DNA of 56,600 nucleotides from Glandiceps talaboti (lineage: Eukaryota > Hemichordata > Enteropneusta > Spengelidae): positions 19,977,849 to 20,034,448 of the forward strand of contig NC_135553.1 in NCBI RefSeq assembly GCF_964340395.1, written 5' to 3'. The stretch's first letter is position 1. The number at the start of each line of letters is the position of its first letter. The position numbers and the translations under genes were made by a program. This document shows positions 46,045 through 56,600 of this stretch, in pieces. The notes below the pieces were generated by a model. The model was given only the letters and a program-made list of their open reading frames with translations, was not told the DNA's origin and ran no database searches.

Positions 46045-46600
46045 GGGGACATGATATCTCAAAACCTATCTTACCGATTCTAATTATACTTGCTACACAT
46101 CTTCCCTATGCTAAACACCAGAACTAATACGATTTTGGTAAATATCCAATGAAGATTAATTAGTGATTTGCATAATCAATGGTTTTTAGTAATTACATCA
46201 ACCATAACAAAGCACACATATCCTATAAAGCCTGTTGGAATAGTTTTTAGTTTTAATGATTAGTGTGCATAATTAATTAGTTTCGGTAATTAGGCTATAA
46301 CTAGAGAATTCACACTTCAAATTCCACAATATTTGGTATATATATCTAACATAATAAAGCACAAATGCCCTATAAAGGCAGTTGGCCTAGTTTTTAATGT
46401 TAGTGTGTAATTTGCATAAATTATTGATTTTCAGTAATTAAGTCATATATATCTAGAGAGTGCATACTTCAAATTCCACAAACTTTCGTGGTGCATACAT
46501 CAACCAGAAAAGGCCAAAATATCCTATAAAGCCTCGCATAGTTTTTATTTTTAAAGATTAATATGCATAATTAATTAGGTTCGGTAATTAGGCTATATCT
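45262..46600. repeat. AT-rich dispersed/tandem repeat family with (TGTC)n and (TATG)n
   Basis: Two related modules start with C-T-C-C/T-C-G-T-A-A-G-G, continue into (TGTC)n (45310-45345 and 46000-46044) and then a G-A-C-A-T/C-G-A-T-A-T-C-T-C segment (45450, 46048). The DNA between repeats a motif with TGCATAATTAATTAG and GGTAATTAGGCTATAT at about 45655, 46263, 46430 and 46563. A (TATG)n array occupies about 45355-45435. No gene seen. Confidence 0.75.
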
Positions 46601-47840
46601 TAATAGGACTGTATTCCAACAATATGTTTCTCATTACCCAACCGACCCAAATGTTTAGCTCCGACATCTACTTTTTTTATTACAAATTTCGGTTTATTAC
46701 AAATTTCGGCAATTATTACAAATGTCGGTTGTACACAGCACTTTCGCTGGCAAAATAGGCAAGTGTCTGGACTGTCGACGCCATCTCTACAGTCATGGCA
46801 GCGGCGACGACAATTGCTCACAAACAGAGGATTTCTTTCATGACAAAAGTTATTCAAGTAGTGGACTTGAGAACATGCCAATTTTGTGGAGATTATGGGA
46901 AGGGCTTGTTACCAGGAATCCAATAAAAAGAAGTTAGAGATGAGGAAGAGGAGAGGGAGAGAAACGTGAAGAAGATGATTTTTAAAAAATTTTTTATACT
47001 TTTTATAATTAACCGAATGACTCATATAGTTGCTAAGAGAAACATACAAAACAATATGATCACCTTTATGAGACATTTAAATCAGTTTGTTTTTTTAACT
47101 CTAATGAGTACAATGTACACCATTCCTCACCGGGTTTATCACAGTGTGTACCAGTTCAGTTTTTTTACACTTGTTTGATATGGGATGGTGGGCGCACATT
47201 CTGTCGGCAATAAACCCGAATAGCCAGGCTGATAGATGGTCAAACATGGCGGCGGGGAGTGATAAACGTAATATGAAAGTTTATAATATATATATGTTAT
47301 ATGTACTTAAATTAGCAAAATAACGTTCTTGCATATAAAGAAAAGAGTTGAAATATAATATTAGGGTAGCTGTGCAAGTTTTTATGACATCTATCGGGAG
47401 ATGTCATATTTGAATATATGAACACTGTCAGCCTGCACTTGATTGATTTCTCAGCCGAACTATTCCGAGCAAGAGACGGTGTAAGCCGGTCATGACGTCG
47501 ACCGTTCGATTCCACGGGTCACTCAGTCCATCCACCATTGTGTATTATTGTGCCTTTTCAAGTGGTCTTCAATAACTCAAGACTACAATAGAGCCAAACA
47601 TTTGAATGAAGATAAAAAAAGGTAGACAAGCTAAATGGAAAAAGTGACTACGTTTGCCACACACTGTATATTATTTATGTTACCATGGTGACAAAGTAAC
47701 TGGTAATATTCCGACTAATTTACATGATGAGTCAACACTCCTTTTTAGCACTGACCATCGTCTGAGTTAATAACCAGGGGCTGTATGATTGTAATACGTT
47801 GCCAAGTAGATTGACATGTTGTTCTACACACATGGAAGAC
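46600..47840. other. Intergenic, no clear gene
   Basis: A minus-strand open segment at 46600-46881 encodes a Cys-rich stretch (C-H-D-C and C-L-F-C) that could be a relic of a zinc-binding protein, but there is no start context or neighbouring exon. A triplicated T-T-A-C-A-A-A-T-T-T-C-G-G motif lies at 46680-46735. A GTTCGATTCC B-box-like motif occurs at about 47505. Nothing else supported. Confidence 0.4.
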
Positions 47841-49070
47841 ATTCACAATCATTCCAGTTCCAAAGAAGCCCAACCCTAAACAGTTAAACGGCGACTACCG
47901 GCCGATTACCTTGACATCAATTTTGTGCAAGTGTATGGGGAGTATTGTTATGAATTGAGTTATTGCTTTGTGAGGTAGTTAACAAGTTAGATCTCTTTCA
48001 GTTTGCGTATAAAGCCCACAGGGGTGTAGGGGATGCATCTATTACACTATCTTAATTGTACAGCATTTAGAACGTTAGAATTCGTACGTACGTACGGATT
48101 CGTTTTGATAGACTTCTCCAGCGCATTTAATACTATACAGTTATACGTTCTATTAAAGCATTTGATTGAGTTAAATGTTAATTCTAACTTAGTTCTTTGG
48201 ATCCGCGACTTTCTTAAGGATAGACCTCAGCGGGTTTGCGTTAATGGTTATATGTCTGATGAAATTGTACTGAACGTTGTTGCTCCCCAAGGTTGGGTGT
48301 ATCACCCACATTTATACTGATCACATGAGATGCAATACTGCAATAAGTTGTCTGTTTAAATTTGCCGATGACATGGCACTTATTGGTCTATTACTTGATG
48401 AAGACTCTTTAGTTGATTATTTTTGTAATATTCACATTTTAAATAATTGGTGTAAAGACAGCTTTTTCGAAATGAATGTTGCAAAAATAAAAGAATTGGT
48501 TGTAGCACACAAAGTAATTTATCATTTCACGCCTGTATCAATGAATGACGATCGATTCTGTCGAAGTTGTTACTAGTTTCAAATACATTGGGTCAATTCT
48601 TGATGGCAAGCTCTCTTTCGCCGAAAACACAGTCTCTATCGCGAAAAAAGGCTCAACAGAGACTGTATCTCCTTATTAGGACATTAAAGTCATTTGATGT
48701 CAATCAGAATGTGCTGCAATTGGTATATAGGTCTATCATTGAAAGTGTTTTGACTTTCAATGTAATCCTTGTTGGTATGGTAACTTCACAGTTAAAAACA
48801 GGAGTAAACTCAACCGAATTGTAAACACAGCAGAGAAGATCATTGACTGTCGTCAAGTTACATTGGCATGTCACTATCACAAGGCAGTTAACAGGAAAGC
48901 TCGCTCTTAGAAAATTGTCAATGACCATATGCATGTGCAACCCTTCCACAGATCTTTTGATAAACTCCCATCTGGATGTCTTTGTTTTGTAAATTGACGT
49001 TTGAGCCTAAAGACAAATTTCCGCATTCGTATATGGATAATAAAGTTAGTGAATTGAATTGAAGATACCT
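47840..49070 (+). mobile_element. Decayed non-LTR retrotransposon (LINE) fragment
   Basis: Reverse-transcriptase pieces are readable in several frames: P-K-K-P-N-P and D-Y-R-P-I-T-L near 47860-47925; F-V-L-I-D-F-S-S-A-F-N-T-I with W-I-R-D-F-L near 48090-48290; the F-A-D-D catalytic motif near 48360; and downstream thumb-like sequence to 48830. Frameshifts and stops separate them, so the element is dead. A GAATTGAATTGAA tail ends near 49064. The order of motifs and F-A-D-D suggest an L2/CR1/Rex-type clade. Confidence 0.85.
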
Positions 49071-49891
49071 GGGCACTTCGTCATAAGCTCTGCTAATTCA
49101 ATCCATCATCGAGTGTTTCCACGACGCGACAATCGGAAAGTTCACGTCCAAATGAATTTGAAAATGCGCTAGAGAAGTCGACGTTGTTATGCTTGGTTCT
49201 GTTTGAAGCAGGGACGTGTTCTGTGAGGTCTGTCATGATCAACTCAGGTCAAAAGTATCCATGATAATTAAACTGTGTTTTGAACGTATATGTAGTAAAT
49301 ATATGCAGAAATGAGAACATGTATGTTAAGGCAGGCGCAAACAAAATCGCAAAAGAAATTTTAAAAAGGCAAATAGTTGCTTTGAAAAATAAAGTAAGTT
49401 TACCTCATTTTCTTGGTTTCCTCTTGTCACCGTCTTCAGTACAAATACAAATAACAAATAGGTAATTCGCACTTGGTTGTATAGTTACCTATACGCATGC
49501 GTTACGATTTATTCCCGCCCACATTGAGAGACACATTCTCCGATTGGTCGATTGTAAAGACTATATACGTTTGTAAAGAAACTACTTAGATAGTAATAAC
49601 CCACGGAATGTTTCTTGACATCCGTCGCTAAAAAAAATTAACTTCGATGAACTGTAGATTTATATGTAAGAAATTTAGCTGTTGCTCATGACCTGATTAT
49701 GTTGTGTTCTCAGTAATAACGGGAAGAAAGTATTGCGAGGTTTTGGTACACGTTTTCAGCCAAGTTTTGCAAAAACTCCTCAAATGTTTCGTTTGCGTGT
49801 TTTGATTAACGACAACCCGTCTATGTCGGATATTTGGACAATTTATACAAATATTACAACGTTGTGTGTTCTGATAATGGTCTGTTGGTAC

Positions 49892-49960
49892 CTTTGAATT
49901 CACGTTATTTTACGAGCGAAGACACTCCTCTTGAGCTCGTAAAATAACGTGAATTTAAAG
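49892..49960. repeat. Perfect-type hairpin, 26-bp arms
   Basis: Arms 49892-49917 and 49935-49960 are inverted copies with one mismatch, separated by 17 bases. Could be the end of a small foldback element. Confidence 0.85.
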
Positions 49961-50021
49961 GACAAATGCAAGTGTAATAAAAATACAGCTGTGAAGATAT
50001 ATTGCAGACTAAGGGTCGGTA

Positions 50022-50545
50022 TATGTCTTTGCAACTTGAAATAAATAAATAAAGGAATGATATGCCTGAATGAAACAGTTGTGTAGATGTTGATAACAGT
50101 GGATATGTGGAGTCGTGATGGATGAGTGGTTAGAGTGACCGGCTTGGAATCTACATGGTGCAGGTTCAAGCCCTCTTGCTGCCTACTGTTTGCTTCTGTG
50201 ACTAAAGTCTTTGGGCAAGATTGGTGCCTCAGTCAACCCAGCTGTATCATTGGGGACCTGGTAGGATGTAGGTTATAATATAAAGGCTTTAATCCCATCC
50301 GCTTAAATGGCTGCAATGAATTGTATGCTCCCCGGGGAGTTAAGGAAGACTAAAGAGCCGTTGTACCCGTCTGATCCGAGCCAGAGGTAATAATTGTACA
50401 TTGAGCACGGCGTGGGAAAGTGCTATATAAGAACCCAATATTATTATGTTTTTTATACAAAGTAAGACCATGTCTTTACAACTTGAAATCAATAAAGGGA
50501 CAATATACGATGTCTTTACAACTTGAAATCAATAAAAGGACGTCG
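50022..50545. repeat. Three copies of a ~35-bp direct repeat split by a SINE
   Basis: The sequence G-T-C-T-T-T-(A/G)-C-A-A-C-T-T-G-A-A-A-T occurs at about 50025, 50470 and 50510; a SINE separates the first from the other two. Confidence 0.7.
50111..50455 (+). mobile_element. tRNA-derived SINE
   Basis: Starts with a tRNA-like head: A-box GTGGTTAGAGTGACCG at about 50127 and B-box GGTTCAAGCCC at about 50162. A tRNA-unrelated body follows, then a tail with AAGTGCTATATAAGAAC before T/A-rich DNA. The tail type is widespread in deuterostome SINEs. It is not a functional tRNA: the arms do not pair along the full length. Confidence 0.8.
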
Positions 50546-51940
50546 ACAATGTAATGACCTTGCCCTATTTAGAGGTTACAAATTAAACCTATGCAATGTC
50601 CAGTGACCATTTCGTCTCTGTTTATGTCTCTGTCAACGTTCAAATCCTAACGACATAATATATTACAAGTTTAAAAATGTCGAGAAAATCCCCAAATATG
50701 CAGCCGCCAATCAAATGTTCTAACAATGCCAGAAGATAATTCTAATGTAACAGTATATTTATAAATATCACACCCAACGAATGATATGTTGTCTACTGTT
50801 GCCATTGCCATCTGAATAGAAGTGACAATCAACGTCGATGATGGGTGTAACCCTGCCTGTAGTGACACTACCAGAACTTGCACTAACAATGGTGAATGGA
50901 TTGGAAGAATTCCAACTTATATCAAAGTAGCACATATGATGTACTAATCTTTGCTGTTCTTTAAATAGCTATAGTGTCACAATTTCGTTTGCAATACTGA
51001 GAATATGTCTTTGCGCACCTGGAACATATAGGCTTGGTCTTTGCTTTCTATATTATCCCATAGACCCTACGTCTATGCTTATCCCAAGGAATTAATATAA
51101 GAATTACGTAATGCTCCGAGTATGATTCCACAAATTTGAGCCGCAGGTGAGTATATACTTATCATAGTAGTGCGCAGATTCGCACAAAGAGCATTATGGC
51201 GTAATAAGTTGTTATAGATTGCGTGTGAGTTTATCTTTATCTTATGATTATGACAACCCATACACGTTTTGCCATTTTGGAATTGAATCTTACGACTATT
51301 TTTCCAAGTATTGTCCCATAATATGTTTTATTTGCTTTCTAGCTTGTATTATTATATAGGCATATAGATTCTATGTCAGTTCGTACACTGAAAATAGCAC
51401 ATACACACATCTATCTACACAGTCATGTTCCACCGAGTTAAACATGTTCTTTCCAGAACCATTGACATAAAATATGGACAGATTTAGACAGAAAGGAGCA
51501 GGTTAGCGCCAAATATTTCCAAAAAACTAAATTCCAAAATAACTCAGTGAAAAATGCAACAAATTTTCCTGATGATTAAAAAGATAATCATTACATTATC
51601 ACATTATCACACAAAAAAAAAACTATTCGAAGCTGTTGAATATTGTTGAACAACGGGTGAATTGCACAGGAAACAATGCAATTATATCAAAGTTGATAAA
51701 TAATTATAGTTACTTCTTCGTCTTATTTATTGTAGACGTGAATTGAAGTGAACTTTCGAAAGTAGCAGACAACAGTAAGGACAATACCAAACCTTCATGA
51801 TAAGGTTAAAGGTCAAGGGTCATTCAGAGCCTGTACCATCGGAACGCACCCAAATAATATTTTTAGCGGGTGATATAATATAATTTCGCTGTTGGGAATT
51901 TAGCTGTCGACAGTCGCTCGTGCCTTTTTTGCTATGTTTT
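50546..51940. other. Intergenic, nothing supported
   Basis: AT-rich unique-looking DNA. Short open frames on both strands show no motifs, start context or splice pattern. Confidence 0.4.
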
Positions 51941-51942
51941 AT

Positions 51943-52071
51943 CTAAAACTAAAGTCGTCGTCTCGCTCCGATCCGGAGCAATACTACTATAACGGCGTAC
52001 TGATAGCGAGCACCGTAGGCGGTTATAGTAGTATTGTTCCCGATCGGAGCGAGGCGACGACTTTAGTTTTA
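51943..52071. repeat. Foldback element, ~56-bp inverted arms
   Basis: Left arm 51943-51998 and right arm 52016-52071 are inverted copies with few mismatches around an ~17-base loop. The arms are far more GC-rich than the flanks. Looks like a MITE/foldback unit or its palindromic end. Confidence 0.85.
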
Positions 52072-53050
52072 CTTAAAACGTGGTACAGCTATATGCACAA
52101 CCCTAGGTATATACAGGGGTGTGCAAGGTGCCCTGTGTATATGGTTAATTATAGGCGATTTCGTCCAAGTCTGTAGATGAACGAACCAGTCTATGTAAGG
52201 CAATAACACAAAACCGATGATATTATTTTTGACGACAATATTTAAGTCCAATAGTGTGTAAAAACCAAACGAAATAACAAACAACAAAGATTGAAAAAAA
52301 TGAACTGTAAGCATGTTATATAGTAAGGCCAAAAATAGTTTCTGGTCAGCGTGTGCATCACAGCCCGTGCAGTCTGCAAATCTGTGGGAAACACAAAAAT
52401 AACCCTCCATATGCCTACTTCAATGAATACAACTGCAAAGTCAATCATGAACAAGCAAATGACATCTGCTCCACATACACACTTGCTCTAAAGTACTAAA
52501 CAAAAAGAACAGTAACTGCCATAAATAGTAGATTGAGTGACAGGTTTGTTGAGAATTTTAAAAAAAAAATCACGTCGTCGCATCACTTTAGACAAAATGT
52601 CCGGACCAGAAACAATCTCCATTTTCTCATTTTTGGCCTAAAGGATATATATAAAATACCACGTTGCAATTAATTTGTTTACTTCTGCTTTTCTTTATTT
52701 ATTTTGGTTGTGTAGCTGATATTCACCAAGTCCAAAATAGATTCAAATATATTCTATCATAGCATGCGCTCGAAAAGATGTTGTCGTTGAATAAAAAATA
52801 TATATTTATCGTATACCATGATAATCCAAGGTTATGACAACCTGTGTCTATGTCACTGGTTCTGGAGTACTTATTTTCCAAATCACCATTATGTTTGGCG
52901 ATAAGTCACCTTATGTCAATCGTACATTACTTAACTAGACGTAATTTTTATTATAAATTGTTGTAAATATTACCTGTATGAAATAAGCATGTAATATTAT
53001 GCACTTAACTGCCTGCTTCGAATTTGTGCTCTAAAAAAAGATTATATCCT
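52072..53050. other. Intergenic, no gene seen
   Basis: AT-rich DNA with short poly-A runs; no conserved motif recognised on either strand. Confidence 0.4.
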
Positions 53051-53345
53051 CGCAGTGTGTGTATGTGTACACATGTATGTATGTATGTATGTATGTATGT
53101 ATGTATGTATGTATGTATGTATGTATGTATGTACGTGCGTATGTATGTATGTATGTATGTATGTACGTACGTACGTACGTACGTATGTATGTATGTATGT
53201 ATGTATGTATGTATGTATGTATGTATGTATGTATGTATGCATGCATGCGTGCGTGCATGCATGCGTGTGTGTTTGTGTGTGTGTGCGTGATTGTTCATTC
53301 GTTCGTTTGTTTGTTTGTTTGTTTGTGTGTGTGTGTGTGCGCGCT
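53050..53345. repeat. (TATG)n/(GTAC)n/(TGTT)n compound microsatellite
   Basis: Successive tetranucleotide runs: (ATGT)n 53075-53230 with GTAC variants, (GCAT)n near 53235-53260, (GT)n, then (GTTT)n 53300-53325. Open frames on both strands here are artefacts. Confidence 0.95.
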
Positions 53346-54080
53346 CGTGCGTGTGTGTTTGTGTTATATCAAAGTTCATACACCCAATATCTGCATCTTT
53401 AACCTTAGGTGGATTTGAAAAATGGTATTCCAAACTTCGATACAATGATGTAGACTCTTTGTGTTCTTCACGTCATTAGTCAACATCCTTGACCGTGATT
53501 GTGACCTCTAGCTAGAGTCATGAACTCTACTTGCTTATGTAACCTTCAAAGTCAAGCTCTATGTCTCCTGCTTGTTCACGACCACAGCCCTCGACAAGTA
53601 CCAGGTATACGTGTGTAGATAAGCGGAAACTTCTGAAGCACCTAAAATAAACAAAACTAAGTCAGATAAAACAGCCCATTTAAAAGGTGAACATGTTGTA
53701 AAGTAAGAATGAGCCATGATTTATAAACTGATAGCAATCTCGATTTGTCATATTTCTGAAAGCGTATCTCATATCTGAATATGTCTGAAGCTTATATACA
53801 GTAATAGCGTGCACATCAGGTATTTTGGGTATCACATTTTTTTTTTATATCGTACGTATTACAAAATTATATATCTTTGTTTTCGTAACGACGACTTATC
53901 AGCGCGTAATGTAAAAGAAAGCATTATAGATATATTTTGTAACGTGTTGCTAGCAGAATAATTGACCCCATGACCTTTACGGGGTCAGGTCGAGGTCACG
54001 CCTCCACTATCTTGTCCAGAGTGTGAGTAACACTCTCATTGATACGTTTAGGTTACGTGTGCGTTAAAACAACATCGTCC
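53346..54080. other. Intergenic/upstream of the host gene
   Basis: No repeat or gene recognised. It immediately precedes the two-exon membrane gene and may hold its promoter; no TATA was singled out. Confidence 0.35.
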
Positions 54081-54757
54081 ATGCTACCGTTCACAAAATT
54101 CAAACTAAGAATTATGAAACGCGTGTGTGTTTTAAATCCAGACTGTGTCTTCTCTGTTGTGATATGTTTTACGATGGTAACCATGTCGATCGCCCTCTGG
54201 TTATCTGGAGTTGTCATGGACGAACCTGACTTGACATTTGTGGGACGAGTTTTCTGTGGAATTTCTGTTCTTGCTGCTTGTTGTTTCAGCCATCCTTGTG
54301 TTTGCTGGCCCTGGAGGTGTATAAAAGAATACCTGGAACAAAAAAGACCCGAAAAGTGTACTGTAATAACCAGTGGTAATAAGGAGACGCTTATTTTCAG
54401 ACGATCCTGTCGGTACCCTGGTAATAAGCAACCTGTTTGCTCCGACTCCCATAGAAATTGTAATCGTATTGTGGAGCATCATCATGACAACGCTAGCATG
54501 CATTGTCAAAGATCAAAAATGGAATATCTTTCGCTTATCAAATACGGTAATAATTTTGGGAAAACTTCGACTGTCAATTCCAATTTAATTACGCTGTTGG
54601 TTGGGAATGCAACTCAAACAACGACTGTTATAAACAGAGACGCGCGAAGTTTGGAGCAATCTGTTATTGCCATCGAAGAGAGCGAATTTACAGTATCAAG
54701 GTAAAGTTCACACACGATACATGTCATAGAGAGAGAGAAAGACACACGTACACACAC

Positions 54758-54830
<73 letters not shown>

Positions 54831-54932
54831 GACATACAGAGACAGAGACAGGGAGAAAGACAGAGAGGAGAGATACATGCATGCATACATACATACATAC
54901 ATACATACATACATACATACATACATACATAC

Positions 54933-54963
<31 letters not shown>

Positions 54964-55028
54964 CATACATACATACATACATACATACATGCATGCATGC
55001 ATACATACATACATGCATGCATGCATGC

Positions 55029-55103
<75 letters not shown>

Positions 55104-55126
55104 TAGACAGACAGACAGACAGACAA

Positions 55127-55159
<33 letters not shown>

Positions 55160-56003
55160 GAAAGCAGTTCAGCGAGCAGTGGTTTTGATAAACAGCCAAA
55201 AGTTCAAAACACGATTAGAAATATTGCCCTGCATGACGTAGTCAAACTTATACCAGGTTGTTTTGTGTCAACTTCATCATTATTTCTGAAATACACTAAT
55301 ATCAAGATTGTCATTAGTTGCACCTACACCTACTGAGTGTTTTCAGATTTTTTTGTTGATGGCAAGTTTATTTTTAAGGTTATTGACCTTTATCACCTTA
55401 TCTGTAAATATTATGTAGAAGCAATTTAATTCAGATACTCTATCTATCAATTGTATAAACAAGTAGCCCTTGTGTATGTCATGGCCAGACATTACACCCG
55501 TTCGTTTATTGGGTACCAAACTTAATCTCCTCCTGTACATGTGGTGAGAATTGAGAACCCAACAATAGTTGAAAAAAAACAGTCTATCGTTTTATATTTT
55601 GTGTATCTCTGAAAGTACAACCTTACTTGATCAAATAACGATGTTAATTTTTTGACGAGATGACATTTGGCGGGAAACGATGTTGACGCTTTATCTTAGA
55701 GACATGGCCTAGCTAGGTCGGTCTTATCACACTTCAAGCTGGAAACATATGACATTGACATCAGTTTCATGGACTTTATCACCACATTTCAAGTAGCTGA
55801 AAGGCTTTTTAAATACCATCTCTGGATTGCCAGTGATAGTTTGTCGTTAGAATTTAAAACTTATGACGCGCATTCATGGATGGTTTTCTCGTTGATATTT
55901 GTTTCATTGTTGAATAGATGCATATTCCGTGTACAAAGAGAAAGAGCTAGGGCGGGGAGGAGGGCGGGGAGGAGGGGATAGTGTGGGACGGATCACACAG
56001 ACA

Positions 56004-56034
<31 letters not shown>

Positions 56035-56308
56035 GGCGGATGGACGAACTGACTGGCTGAAAGTACACTGAAAACAGAAATTAAATATCAAATTTTATTT
56101 GCTCATTTTGCATTGTAGGAAGATTGAAAGAACTGTTGAAGCCGATGAGGGCGCTATTCGATGTTCCGTTCAACTTCCATCATTATACGAATCTGTTAAA
56201 TTGGTGGAAAGGGACACTACATCAACAGCTGATCTTGGTGCTAATTTACCAACATATCAAGAAACCATAGAGACGAAACTTACGTGTATTTTTGAGACAC
56301 TTGTCTGA
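54081..56308 (+). CDS. Host two-exon double-span membrane protein
   Basis: Exons 54081-54700 and 56119-56308 join across an intron with AG|GTAAAG donor and TTGTAG acceptor; the frame is kept across the junction (phase 2), giving 269 residues. Two hydrophobic segments (about 24-46 and 54-72) are followed by a Cys-rich juxtamembrane stretch likely to be palmitoylated, then a long soluble tail ending with a L-P-S-L-Y and a L-P-T-Y-Q-E motif, possible adaptor or WW/PTB-type contacts. An ATG at 54114 is an alternative start. It resembles small two-span host membrane proteins, but no family was recognised. There may be further exons. Confidence 0.7.
54757..55165. repeat. (ACAG)n and (CATA)n arrays inside the host intron
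   Basis: (ACAG)n at about 54760-54828, (CATA)n at about 54882-55012 with CATG interruptions, then (CAGA)n at about 55027-55157. They make up much of the first third of the intron. A shorter (CAGA)n lies at 56004-56034. Confidence 0.95.
55166..56118. other. Remainder of host intron, no gene seen
   Basis: Unique-looking intron DNA up to the acceptor at 56117-56118; short open frames are not supported. A G-rich AGGGCGGGGAGG segment lies at 55950-55978. Confidence 0.5.
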
Positions 56309-56565
56309 CGTGGATACTATTTCCCTGAAAAGCCATCTCGAGGGAAGCAAAAAAACCAAGCCAAAAAAACCACAAACATTACCATCGCAGTACAACTTAG
56401 CCAACATATCACGACAGGAGACATACTACAATGAGAGTGAATACTGGGTTCTAAGTAATAATTGGTTCGTCTTTCAAATCATCAGTGACGTGATTATTGA
56501 AAAGAAATATGTTTTTCCGAAATTGTCTGTTGATGTTTTTTTTTACATAATTACATGCTTCACCC

Positions 56566-56599
<34 letters not shown>

Positions 56600-56600
56600 A
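56309..56600. other. 3' flank of host gene and (TA)n
   Basis: No gene. A (TA)n run begins at about 56564 and continues to the window end. Confidence 0.6.

Noticed and set aside
46600-46881. Minus-strand Cys-rich open frame as a gene
   Set aside because: Embedded in repeat DNA, no promoter or splice partner; kept only as a possible relic.
48033-48824. Active reverse transcriptase
   Set aside because: Motifs are spread over shifted frames with stops; the element is a fossil.
50111-50200. Functional tRNA gene
   Set aside because: A- and B-box are present but the cloverleaf does not form and a SINE body follows.

Overview
The window looks like animal chromosomal DNA carrying a long, gene-dense stretch of a herpesvirus-like (Duplodnaviria) genome. 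From base 1 to about 44 kb, genes are packed on both strands with gaps of tens to a few hundred bases. Nearly all are uninterrupted by stops, and many have TATA or TATA-like boxes and AATAAA signals. From about 44.5 kb to the end the DNA is ordinary animal intergenic sequence: tetranucleotide arrays, a decayed non-LTR retrotransposon, a tRNA-derived SINE, foldback elements and one two-exon membrane-protein gene. The host is probably a marine invertebrate. A deuterostome such as an amphioxus fits the captured-type genes (type I cytokine receptor, galactose-3-O-sulfotransferase-like enzyme) and earlier reports of a herpesvirus associated with an amphioxus genome, but the sequence alone does not prove the species.

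Layout of the viral part. 1-3.9 kb: end of a giant coiled-coil protein cut by the window edge. 4.0-9.0 kb: secreted cystine-knot factor, RNA ligase, family B DNA polymerase and a small spliced gene. 9.1-12.4 kb: membrane and secreted glycoproteins plus unknowns. 12.4-23 kb: capsid region with a maturation protease fused to a Gln/Pro-rich scaffold, a possible triplex protein and the probable major capsid protein. A Cys/His-rich protein and a spliced GT32-type glycosyltransferase sit among them. 23-30.5 kb: PD-(D/E)XK nuclease, four-span membrane protein, C2H2+RING protein, HNH-like protein and an unknown. 30.5-36.6 kb: multispan membrane protein and two adjacent paralogous Cys-rich surface glycoproteins, the second with a 13-copy mucin-like stalk. 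37.3-40.1 kb: secreted Ig/FN3 cytokine-receptor homologue and a sulfotransferase. 40.5-44 kb: a spliced basic protein, a CRE-rich (TGACGTCA) control region, a SLOG/Rossmann-like protein and small genes.

How it may work together. Polymerase, RNA ligase and nuclease form a replication/repair set. Protease-scaffold, probable capsid protein and possible triplex protein form a capsid module. The secreted cystine-knot protein, soluble cytokine receptor, mucin-like glycoproteins, glycosyltransferase and sulfotransferase look like a host-interaction set. Terminase, portal and helicase-primase were not found here and may lie to the left, since the window opens inside a gene. Functional assignments rest on motifs read by eye; no database search was possible.
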